Below are positions 9,012 to 17,433 of a DNA stretch of 64,000 nucleotides, piece after piece (within the stretch, counting starts at the first letter, position 1; every line of letters begins with the position of its first letter). The notes beneath the pieces were generated by a model that saw only the letters and a program-made list of their open reading frames with translations, had not been told where the DNA came from and ran no database searches. Position numbers and translations under genes: made by a program. This DNA comes from Akkermansiaceae bacterium (GTDB taxonomy: Bacteria > Verrucomicrobiota > Verrucomicrobiia > Verrucomicrobiales > Akkermansiaceae), in the NCBI GenBank assembly GCA_024233115.1, contig JACKQB010000004.1, forward strand, positions 372,001-436,000. Reading direction: 5' to 3'.

Positions 9012-12000
9012 ATGCACACACAGACCCATTTAAAAGCCGCCAACAACCGGGGATTCGCCCTGATTGCGACCATTTCCGTCATGGTCCTGCTGGTCATGGT
9101 TGCCCTGGCCATGCTGAGCCTGAGTACGCTTGAGATGCGTGCACAACATCATTCCAACGCCCAGGCAGAAGCCCAGGCAAACGCCCGGATGGCGCTGCAG
9201 ATCGCCCTCGGCCTACTTCAGACCTCCCTTGGCCCGGACGCCAGGGCCACGGCCCAGGCCTCCATTCTCGATACCGACCCCGCTACGCTGAAGATCGACG
9301 GCATCCGCCACCCGCACTGGCTCGGTGCCTACCCCACGCTCAATCCTGACAGCCCGGATGACAATTTGCTTGCCCCGAAAACATTGCGCGACTGGAGCCT
9401 GGAAAACATGGAGTGGCTGGTATCCCACAGCATGGTCGGCACCCAGGCGGACCCCACCGTCGCCCTCGCCGGCGATGCCGTTACCCTGGGGCAGTTTATC
9501 ACCGACCCCTCCATCGTCATCCCGGACAACGCAGGCATCGACGGGCTGTCTGCCGAGCTCCTCGGCAAGGCGCAGGCTGGACTGGTCAAGGTCGAGAGCA
9601 ATTCGGGCCGCTACGCCTGGTGGATCGGGGACGAAAGCATGAAGGCCAGGGTGGATACGCTGGCATCGACGGATGGCGGTGATGTGCTGGACGGCTCACA
9701 GGTCGATGCAGCGGCACAGGATAGCAGCAACTACCGAGTTACCCAAGGCACCGATTTTTCCAACCTGCTGCCAAGCTATAAAGACGCGCCCGGAAAATTA
9801 CATAAACTCATCACCCACAACGAACTGGAGCTACTCGGCACGGACGCCTCCGATTCCTCATGGAAAAACTGGGGTAAATTGAACCGGGACAAGTTCACCC
9901 CCTACTCGTATTCCCTTCCCGTCGATGTCATCAACGGCCGGCTCAAACAGGATCTCACCGCCTATTTCATGGGTGCCTACACCGGTCACGACAACTTATC
10001 CATGATCGACCCCCGTTTCCAAATTCCCGCAGAACGCACACCAAGCTTCGATCTGCTTAAACAGTGGGCGACGATGGTGAAAGACCCCACAAGCCCGCAA
10101 CAGGTAGTGGCGCCCAGCAACACAAGCTCCAATCCCCAACACGGCCTCTACCCGATCATCACCCAGGGGGCGGTCGCCATGCAGAACAGCTACCAGATCC
10201 TGGGCACCGACACATTCAAACCTGTATACATCTTCATGCCCCAGATCCAGTTATGGAACCCGCATAACGTACCACTCGCGGCACAGGACTACATTGTCCA
10301 GGTCGGCTATCAATTCAGATGGCAAATACAAATAAACGGCACAAGGAACACGGATACCGCCACCTTCGACAGCGGCCAGCCCGAGATACACTCATGGGAG
10401 GTATTCAACAACCAGTCACCACTGCCGGTCCACAAACCCGCCGACAACGAGACGTTCCCCTATCAGAACAACAAACGCTTTTTCACCTTTGTCATCAAGG
10501 GCCAGGCATTCCAGCCGGGGGAATCGCTGCTGTTTCACGCAAAACCTCCGTCCACCGGACCCATTTCCGGCGTACCCTACAACCTCAACAGTGATGCCGA
10601 TACCGACATCCTCAGGAACTATTCCAACGACCAGGATCTCAATCTGTTAGTCAACGAAGGCAACCTGGATGAATTCTTTTACGTCGTCAGCCCATTAACC
10701 GGCACCCTCACCTCGAATGCCAACCTGGCCTCGCGGATCAGAACGGAGTCGAACTTCCTGTCGAGGACAAATGGGTCCGGTGCCAGCTCAGAAGAGGATC
10801 TGGATATGCACCTGAACCTGTATGCCTTTCAAAACAACAAACCGACTTTGCTGCACGCGATGAAAAAACCACAGCGCAATACGCGCTACGGCAACTGGCA
10901 GCGACCCACCTACCCGCTCAACCGCTACCAGGATGGTGAGATCTTTGCCTCCGCCACCTATGATTACAAAAGCGCCCTGATCAATTTCGGTTCATCCATG
11001 CTCGCGAACAATTTTGATATTTTCGAGGGTGGTGACAACATGAACCTGCCGCCAAAAGCCGGCCAACCACACGCCGTGCTCGGCTATTGGAACATCCGCT
11101 CACAGGAAAGTTTCTCGTCCTCCGAGGCGTGGGCCGCCGGTTCGCTAGAGGCCTCCACATGGCTGAACTCCTTTTCCTTCCGCGACACCGTCGATTTCCT
11201 AACCACCTGGGAATCCACCGACAACCTTTATGGAAACCTCTCCACGGACCGACTCGGGGGCTGGCATCAATCACAGGTACAAGGCACGGTTTTCCCCCTC
11301 TTCGACTACCCCACCCATCCATTCGGACCATTATCCCTGGGTAGTTTCCAACACGCCAACCTGTCCGTCTACTCCTGGCAGCCGACTTACGCCTTTGGCA
11401 ACGCCCAGGCACCTCCCCGTTTTGATCGCAGCAAGGTCCAGTCGGGCAGCGAAGCCGATCTTTACGATATTTCCTATCTTCTGAATGCCTCCACCTGGGA
11501 CCGCTACCACCTGAGCACTATTCCCCAGTCAGGTGTCGCGTTAGAGAAGGGTATGCGGCTTCCTAACAGCAGGTATTACCTGACCAGCCTCAATGGTGAA
11601 CACAACCTGGATGCGTCCCGGCTCACCCATGCCAATGGCTTTGACCTGGCCGCATCCAGTATTCTGATTCACGGTGGCTTCAACGTCAACTCCACCTCCC
11701 TGACGGCGTGGCAGGCCTTCCTCTCGGGCGCACTGGGACAGCGTGTCAAGACCCTCCATAGTTCGACAGACAGTAATACCGCGACCGCAGCAGCCATGGG
11801 GCGTTTTCTCGCCCCCTTGTTAGAAGAGCCGGACGATGTCGCCACCGACAGGAACAACACCCGCTTCACCGTCCCTAACAGCTGGGCGGCGACCCGGACA
11901 TTGAATACGGATGAAATCAATACCCTCGCCGCACGGATTGTGGAAGAGGTCAAACGACGCGGCCCGTTTCTTTCCCTGGCTGATTTTGTCAACCGCAGGC

Positions 12001-12599
12001 CAAACCCGGACGCGGATGTCACCGGCGATGAGCGTGTTTATCAAGAGGTGCTTGGAACCCTTCAAGCCGCCATCAACAAGGCAACCATCGAAGACCAGAA
12101 AATAAACCACCATTACTATTACACGGAAGCCAATATGAGAACCAAGATGACCATCAAGCCGGATCAGGACTGGGACAATGGCACGATGGGGTTCCACGTG
12201 TCCGACCAGGCACAGGAATCCATGTTCGGTATGCCTCAATCAAAGATCCAGGGGCGTGGTGGACTGATCCATCACTACGCCCCCAATTTCCTCTCCCAGG
12301 CAGATGTGCTGACCAAAATCGGCCCCAGCATTACCGTCCGTGGTGATACCTTTGTCATCCGCGCCTACGGCGATTCCGTCGATCCGGCCACGGGTAAAAT
12401 CAGGGCCAGGGCCTGGTGCGAAGCCGTCGTCCAGCGTTTCGCCAAACCCGTCGCCTGGGACGGCAGCAACAGTCAGCTGGTCCAGCCAAACGCCCCCGAT
12501 GAAGCCGGGTTCGGTCGGCGATTCCATGTCATCAGTTTCCGCTGGCTCAGCAAAAAAGACGTCATGCCCTACGCTGATGACGACGCCATCATCAACTAG
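9012..12599 (+). CDS. Giant verrucomicrobial PilX/pilin-like protein
   Basis: A protein of 1,195 residues from the ATG at 9012, chosen because a short polar leader then runs straight into RGFALIATISVMVLLVMVAL, a class III-type prepilin signal and helix. Next comes a coiled, alanine-rich stretch (QAEAQANARMALQIALGLL) and GPDARATA, typical of verrucomicrobial PilX-like proteins and similar to Verru_Chthon cassette protein A. Near the C-terminus a segment LAARIVEEVKRRGPFLSLADFVNRR recalls GspK-type minor pseudopilins. It probably sits in the inner membrane as a tip or assembly component of a pilus or type II secretion-like machine. No peptidase, ATPase or further pseudopilin genes are adjacent. 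Confidence 0.65.
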   Translation: MHTQTHLKAANNRGFALIATISVMVLLVMVALAMLSLSTLEMRAQHHSNAQAEAQANARMALQIALGLLQTSLGPDARATAQASILDTDPATLKIDGIRHPHWLGAYPTLNPDSPDDNLLAPKTLRDWSLENMEWLVSHSMVGTQADPTVALAGDAVTLGQFITDPSIVIPDNAGIDGLSAELLGKAQAGLVKVESNSGRYAWWIGDESMKARVDTLASTDGGDVLDGSQVDAAAQDSSNYRVTQGTDFSNLLPSYKDAPGKLHKLITHNELELLGTDASDSSWKNWGKLNRDKFTPYSYSLPVDVINGRLKQDLTAYFMGAYTGHDNLSMIDPRFQIPAERTPSFDLLKQWATMVKDPTSPQQVVAPSNTSSNPQHGLYPIITQGAVAMQNSYQILGTDTFKPVYIFMPQIQLWNPHNVPLAAQDYIVQVGYQFRWQIQINGTRNTDTATFDSGQPEIHSWEVFNNQSPLPVHKPADNETFPYQNNKRFFTFVIKGQAFQPGESLLFHAKPPSTGPISGVPYNLNSDADTDILRNYSNDQDLNLLVNEGNLDEFFYVVSPLTGTLTSNANLASRIRTESNFLSRTNGSGASSEEDLDMHLNLYAFQNNKPTLLHAMKKPQRNTRYGNWQRPTYPLNRYQDGEIFASATYDYKSALINFGSSMLANNFDIFEGGDNMNLPPKAGQPHAVLGYWNIRSQESFSSSEAWAAGSLEASTWLNSFSFRDTVDFLTTWESTDNLYGNLSTDRLGGWHQSQVQGTVFPLFDYPTHPFGPLSLGSFQHANLSVYSWQPTYAFGNAQAPPRFDRSKVQSGSEADLYDISYLLNASTWDRYHLSTIPQSGVALEKGMRLPNSRYYLTSLNGEHNLDASRLTHANGFDLAASSILIHGGFNVNSTSLTAWQAFLSGALGQRVKTLHSSTDSNTATAAAMGRFLAPLLEEPDDVATDRNNTRFTVPNSWAATRTLNTDEINTLAARIVEEVKRRGPFLSLADFVNRRPNPDADVTGDERVYQEVLGTLQAAINKATIEDQKINHHYYYTEANMRTKMTIKPDQDWDNGTMGFHVSDQAQESMFGMPQSKIQGRGGLIHHYAPNFLSQADVLTKIGPSITVRGDTFVIRAYGDSVDPATGKIRARAWCEAVVQRFAKPVAWDGSNSQLVQPNAPDEAGFGRRFHVISFRWLSKKDVMPYADDDAIIN

Positions 12600-12656
12600 C
12601 CATCCTTGTTGTCGCTCCGCCAAAATCATTCCCCTATCACCAACACAGCCCATCCC

Positions 12657-13400
12657 ATGTCCAAACATCCTGTTCTCGCGCTACTCATCGCGTGCCTGTC
12701 ATTGCCGCTGCTATCCTCACAGAGCCAGGGGCAAGCCGCGCCTGACGATCCCGCCACCCTCCCTGGCCTTCCACCTGCGAAGGATGGTGACCTGCTCTGC
12801 CGCTGCATCAGCACCTTTCTCCCCGGGAAAAACGAGATTTTCTACTTCAAGATGGACAACACCTACCACAAGGTGGCGCTCACCGGCGAGGGTATCTCCC
12901 TACCCTTCCCCGTGCGCGGAACCAGCACCTTTACGCTCTATACCAAAACCGTTTCCGAAGAAGATAAAGTGGTCTACACCCCTGTCGTGGAACAAGCCCT
13001 CAAAGGCTCCGGAGGAAAATACATCGTCATCATCAGCCGACCCAAAGACAAGACCACGCTCAAGGCAAAAACGTTTAACATCAATACCGCCAACTACCCA
13101 GCGAACCATGTCTATTTATTCAACGAAAGTCCGGTCAGCCTCGGCTTGCAGGTCAACGATACCAAGGCTGTGGTAAAACCGTTCGAGACTTACAAATACA
13201 GCTATCAAAACGCCGGACGTGACACCTATACCTCCGCCAAGATTGTCATGGGCTACAAGGGCGAAAGTAAAGTCATGGCCAGCAAGAGACTGCGCCTTGT
13301 CCCGGGCCGCCGTATGATCCTGGTCTGCTTCCCAAGTAAAACCCGCACCCAGATGGGAGCCACGCCGCTAGGCATGGTGCTCTATCAAGACAAGCCGTAG
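12657..13400 (+). CDS. Secreted protein of unknown function
   Basis: A 247-residue protein starting at 12657, where MSKHPVLALLIACLSLPLLS gives a signal peptide; the next residues are disordered (Gln/Ala/Pro rich). The rest is predicted mostly beta by its alternating pattern, with no catalytic motif that I recognise. It begins 57 bases after the pilin-like gene on the same strand, so the two are likely co-transcribed and this may be a partner or a surface protein exported by the same machine. That role is inference from position only. Confidence 0.6.
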   Translation: MSKHPVLALLIACLSLPLLSSQSQGQAAPDDPATLPGLPPAKDGDLLCRCISTFLPGKNEIFYFKMDNTYHKVALTGEGISLPFPVRGTSTFTLYTKTVSEEDKVVYTPVVEQALKGSGGKYIVIISRPKDKTTLKAKTFNINTANYPANHVYLFNESPVSLGLQVNDTKAVVKPFETYKYSYQNAGRDTYTSAKIVMGYKGESKVMASKRLRLVPGRRMILVCFPSKTRTQMGATPLGMVLYQDKP

Positions 13401-13419
13401 TCAGCCACAACAACCGGCT

Positions 13420-15450
13420 TCATTCCTTTTCCCCCTGTGCAAGCACCTGAACGGTCACCTGCCCAGGCAGTGATTCCAACTGCACCTGCCCATACTGGCC
13501 ACGTCTTATTTTCAACACCCGCAATGATTTCATCGTGGCCAGGGGTGCCAAATCCTTGGCCGGCATGTTGCTGAGGTCGAGCTCGGTCAGTTGTAAGCCC
13601 CTGAGCTGGTCGAGGTCCCGCAGCTGGCTGGCGTGCAGGTCCAGGGATCGCAAACGGAGCACTCGTAATATCGACAGCGGTAGCTTGTCGGCCTTGTTCG
13701 GCGGGGCATTGGGACGATAGAGTGTCATCAAGCCCTGACCACCAATCTCCAAATGCATTCGCCGGCCGTCAAAGATAAATACCTGGTTCTTCCAATGTGG
13801 GTTGCCCAGCTTCAGCACCTCTCTCACAATGGTGGCTTTTTCCGAGTCCGATTGCCTTATCAAGCTGTCATAGATCACCATTTTCTCGACTAACATTGCC
13901 CGGTTGTTGCCCGCGATGTTTGTTAGTCTTTCCATCAAACGAATAAAGTCCTTCGGCGGCAGCAAGCCGTCCTCCCTGACCAGCGGAGCAAACTCAGGGG
14001 TCATTGCCAGCAAATCCCTCTGACCACCAACCCGCCTGCTGTACAATTTCCCGGCCTCTTCAAAACGCTGGGTGATAAACAGCAAATAGGCCTTCAGACC
14101 CCATGTCCGGTCGCCTGCGGGCGGATTGCTCGCCAGCTTCTTGTCCAGGCCCTCCATGGCTTTCTGGACAGCGACCAAAGCCAGTGATTCATTTAAAATG
14201 ATATCATCCACCAATAAGACCGTGCTGTCGATTGTGTCCGCGCTGTGCTTGTTTAACAAGGCTTCCGCGTATTCCTTTTCCTTCAGATAACGATCGAGTG
14301 ACAGCTCGGCACGGTCCCGTTCCTGCTTGGCCGAGGTCAAGGCGTCCTCCGTTCGCTCCAAGGCCTGCTTTGTCGCTCCATGGCTGGTTTGTAACTTCTG
14401 GGTGAAGAACAGTGCCACCCCTAACAAAAACACGGTAAAAAAAACGGTGATCAGGCTGGGCAGCTTATGACGGCGGTAGAACAGCAGTATCTCGCGGCCA
14501 AAACCCGTGCGTTCCGCGCCCACACTGAAACCCATGAGGTGACGGTTGACATCTTCCCACATATTCTCCACCTGCCTATAGCGGTCATCCGGGTTTTCGG
14601 CGCAGGCTTTGGTAATGATCGCGGTAATGGCTTTTGAGTGGGACGGTTTCTTGAAACGCGACTCCGGTGGATGCAAGGTGTCGAGTTCATAAAGCAAACA
14701 ACCCAGGGCGTAGATATCCGTTTGCATGGTTTTCGAGGCCCTGGAATTATCTTGTTCGGGCGCCATGTATCCCGGTGTCCCCTTGATTGGAGGCTCTAAC
14801 TGGTCACCATATAAATCCGGGTCCAGCAGTGCTTCGGAGCTATGTTGTTCACTCTCCTTGCGCTCGATTTCACCCAGACCCCAGTCGCATACCTGCACCT
14901 CGCCAAAGGTGCCAACCTGGATGTTTTCCGGTTTCAAATCCAGATGCAACACATGACGGGAATGTGCATAGGCGATGGCTTCGCAAACTCTGAGAAAAAT
15001 GGACAGCCTCTTCTGAGTGGAATACTCCTCCAGATGTTTATCGGCTTGCAGGAACGAAAGAATCTTGCGCAGGGAAAGCCCGCGTTTGTATTCCATGGTG
15101 AAAAACGGACGCTTCGACTCATCAATACCCATGTCAAAGAGCTTGATGATGTTAGGGTGCTCCAAACGCGAGGTGATATGCCCCTCACGCAGGAAGGCGT
15201 CGTAGCGCTCTGGCGTCACATCGGCCTTGGGCCTCGCCATGGCAACGTGACGTTCCGTTTGCCGGTCGTACACCCGGAGGACTTGCTTCATGCCGCCGAC
15301 ACCAATTTCCTCCTCCAGCTCATACCTGTCCTCGATTCTGCCGAGAGCGCAATAGAGTGGACAAAGGGTCTCGGTCGGACTGCCTGACAAATCAAGCGGT
15401 TGCTGCCCGGCTTCCTCGTAGAGCTGGCTGTAGATGGATTTCCCAGGCAT
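13420..15450 (-). CDS. Membrane Ser/Thr protein kinase with atypical lysine site
   Basis: A 676-residue Hanks-type kinase. Kinase domain about residues 43-320: glycine loop EIGVGGMKQV, catalytic loop HLDLKPEN (His169-Asp171, Leu replacing Arg), metal site DWG (Asp189), and GTPGYMAPEQ. The VAIK lysine position reads VAMA (Ala72), the nearest lysine being Lys75, so ATP contacts may be rearranged or activity reduced. One transmembrane helix (about 345-365), a coiled coil, and a periplasmic part with a few leucine-rich-like repeats near the C-terminus follow. Its ATG overlaps the stop of the ECF sigma gene (TAATG), implying translational coupling and a shared pathway, probably sensing an envelope signal and phosphorylating the sigma factor. 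Confidence 0.85.
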   Translation of the reverse strand: MPGKSIYSQLYEEAGQQPLDLSGSPTETLCPLYCALGRIEDRYELEEEIGVGGMKQVLRVYDRQTERHVAMARPKADVTPERYDAFLREGHITSRLEHPNIIKLFDMGIDESKRPFFTMEYKRGLSLRKILSFLQADKHLEEYSTQKRLSIFLRVCEAIAYAHSRHVLHLDLKPENIQVGTFGEVQVCDWGLGEIERKESEQHSSEALLDPDLYGDQLEPPIKGTPGYMAPEQDNSRASKTMQTDIYALGCLLYELDTLHPPESRFKKPSHSKAITAIITKACAENPDDRYRQVENMWEDVNRHLMGFSVGAERTGFGREILLFYRRHKLPSLITVFFTVFLLGVALFFTQKLQTSHGATKQALERTEDALTSAKQERDRAELSLDRYLKEKEYAEALLNKHSADTIDSTVLLVDDIILNESLALVAVQKAMEGLDKKLASNPPAGDRTWGLKAYLLFITQRFEEAGKLYSRRVGGQRDLLAMTPEFAPLVREDGLLPPKDFIRLMERLTNIAGNNRAMLVEKMVIYDSLIRQSDSEKATIVREVLKLGNPHWKNQVFIFDGRRMHLEIGGQGLMTLYRPNAPPNKADKLPLSILRVLRLRSLDLHASQLRDLDQLRGLQLTELDLSNMPAKDLAPLATMKSLRVLKIRRGQYGQVQLESLPGQVTVQVLAQGEKE

Positions 15451-16112
15451 TAGTTAGAGGTGGCCTCACCGAAGTTTTCGAGGTCGTGTTTTAATTGTTG
15501 GATTTCCTTCAGCACCACGGCCTTCACCCGTGACTTGAGGATATACACCGAGCTTGTTTTGATATTCAAGAGCCCGGCAATCTCCTCACACGATTGGCCG
15601 TCCAGTGACATTTTAAAAACCTCTACCGCCTTGCCGGAGAATACCTGGCTGGCACGATCCATGGCCAGGCCCACCACGTATTCCTGCCACTCCTGCTCCA
15701 CGCGCAGATCAAGCGCCGGATCATCACCCAGCACCAGACGATTCCCGTCGCGGTCATCATCCAGGCTCGGCCCCGAGGGTGTGCTTTGGTTTGACCTGAT
15801 GATGTTGAGCGCGGCATTTTTGATCAGCCGGGCGAACCAGGTCCTGAACTTGGCGCGCTCGGGGTCCCGGTCATAGGACTGCAAGCCTTTCCAAAGCAAC
15901 AACGACACCTGCTGTCTGGCGTCATCCAGGTCAGCACCCCGGAATCCCATGGCCTGCAATACCTTGGATATAAATGGCTCGTAGTAACCCAGCAGCTCTT
16001 CCCAGGCAAGCTGGTCGCTGCCGTCGCTGGCCCGCTGCAACAGACTGACACGCGTACGCATGGCATCCGCCGACGGGTTGGCTGGATTTGTTGGGGAGTC
16101 AGGGGCCATCAC
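15450..16112 (-). CDS. ECF-type RNA polymerase sigma factor coupled to kinase
   Basis: A 220-residue sigma-70 family factor. Region 2 contains FRGADLDDARQQVSLLLWKGLQSYDRDP and FRTWFARLIKNAALNIIR; region 4 contains a helix-turn-helix (SCEEIAGLLNIKTSSVYILKSR). No anti-sigma gene is adjacent; instead the next gene, overlapping by one base, is a Ser/Thr kinase, an arrangement seen in kinase-linked ECF groups of planctomycetes and verrucomicrobia. Such sigma factors are thought to be activated by phosphorylation. The start at 16112 gives a disordered N-terminus (MMAPDSPTNPANPSAD); a slightly later ATG is possible. Confidence 0.88.
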   Translation of the reverse strand: MMAPDSPTNPANPSADAMRTRVSLLQRASDGSDQLAWEELLGYYEPFISKVLQAMGFRGADLDDARQQVSLLLWKGLQSYDRDPERAKFRTWFARLIKNAALNIIRSNQSTPSGPSLDDDRDGNRLVLGDDPALDLRVEQEWQEYVVGLAMDRASQVFSGKAVEVFKMSLDGQSCEEIAGLLNIKTSSVYILKSRVKAVVLKEIQQLKHDLENFGEATSN

Positions 16113-16177
16113 GCGCTAGTATGGGTTGGCTGATGATTGGGTGCTGTAGCACAAAACCTTCCCAGCATTGTGCGAAG

Positions 16178-17167
16178 CTAGAGCGGGTTCTTATCTTCGG
16201 CAATAGATATTTCATCGATCGGGATCTCCTTCAGCTCGCTTCCAGGCTTCGCGACAGGCTGTTCAACCGCGTTTTCCTCTGCGTCATTGATGCTGTCACC
16301 AGGATCCCGCATCCGTCGCTCCAGGGCGAGTTCGGCGGCAAGCTCGGAGCCGTAAAGAAATGCCTGCATGGCAAAATAGATCCAGAAAAGCACCAGCACC
16401 AGTGTCAGGGCACTCCCGTAAAAACTGCCCACATCCGTGTGTTTCAAGAACTGGGCCAGCCCTATTTTCAAACCGACCAATAACAGGGCACTGACCCCGC
16501 CGCCGATCAGAGCCTCGGAAAACTTGGGTGGTCTGGCCGGAAGCCACCGCATCGCCACGGCCGCCAGGAAGACCATGGCACCAAACGACAACATAGGTGA
16601 CACCGCAGTCGCCATTCTCAGCAGCAACGGGGAATCGTTCAACGAGCTTACGATCACCCCCATCATGGTTTCAAAGATCACCGCACTGGCGATGAAGACA
16701 CCTAACAAAAGCAGCATCAGCATCGCTGCCAACCGGCCCACCAATCCGGCAATGGCCGCCTTCCTGCCTTTTTTGCGGGGCACGCCAAAGACCTTGCCCA
16801 GGGATTTCCGCAGTTCGGCGATGACTTTGGTGGCGGCAAAAAACAGCAGCAGGCCTCCAATGATCGGTGACACGGCTGAACCCACCCAGTGGATCTCGTT
16901 TTTCAGAATCTGTGCGAAGTAGCCGCCCACCGTCGGCCCCGCGACCCGGTCCGCCTCGGTCAACAGAATCCGCGTCGCTGTCTCCTCATCCACAAAGACC
17001 GAGGCTATGGAGATACCCACCAACAGGATGGGCACCAGCGAGATCAAGGAATAAAACGCGAGCGCCGCCGCCTCGTCGGCATGTTTATGCCGCCACCACT
17101 TCGAGGCCGACCGTGATAGGCGGACAATCCACAGCTTCCCTGTTCCCAATGACTCGAGTGGCTTCAT
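16178..17167 (-). CDS. YihY/BrkB family inner-membrane protein
   Basis: A 329-residue polytopic membrane protein of the YihY/BrkB (formerly RNase BN) family. Several helices are visible, including ALAFYSLISLVPILLVGISIA near residue 40, the family hallmark, and hydrophobic segments up to residue 280. The C-terminal 50 residues are charged and cytoplasmic. The biochemical role of the family is unsettled; transport or envelope maintenance has been proposed. It lies 65 bases upstream of the sigma-kinase pair on the same strand, but there is no direct sign of a shared function. Confidence 0.88.
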   Translation of the reverse strand: MKPLESLGTGKLWIVRLSRSASKWWRHKHADEAAALAFYSLISLVPILLVGISIASVFVDEETATRILLTEADRVAGPTVGGYFAQILKNEIHWVGSAVSPIIGGLLLFFAATKVIAELRKSLGKVFGVPRKKGRKAAIAGLVGRLAAMLMLLLLGVFIASAVIFETMMGVIVSSLNDSPLLLRMATAVSPMLSFGAMVFLAAVAMRWLPARPPKFSEALIGGGVSALLLVGLKIGLAQFLKHTDVGSFYGSALTLVLVLFWIYFAMQAFLYGSELAAELALERRMRDPGDSINDAEENAVEQPVAKPGSELKEIPIDEISIAEDKNPL

Positions 17168-17433
17168 TTAAGATGATGCAAAGCATACACAAAACACGTT
17201 CCAATACCAGATTTCATCGCCACCACCATCCAGAGGCATCTTATCGTGAGTATTTTCATCCCGGGAGTTGTGTGCTGGTCCTGGTCTGACTCATCAACGT
17301 GAATGGATACCTTGTTCTGCGGCATGGATTGAAGAGGGGATTACCCTGAAGAAGTCTGTCCTTGGCTATTGCACCACGCTGAAAATAAGAACATGATCGT
17401 CGGTAGAGCATTCCGGGGGATGCCTATTGCTCC
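17168..17433. other. Divergent intergenic region upstream of histidine kinase
   Basis: 266 bases between divergent genes. I see no convincing small gene or strong promoter consensus. Confidence 0.4.
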
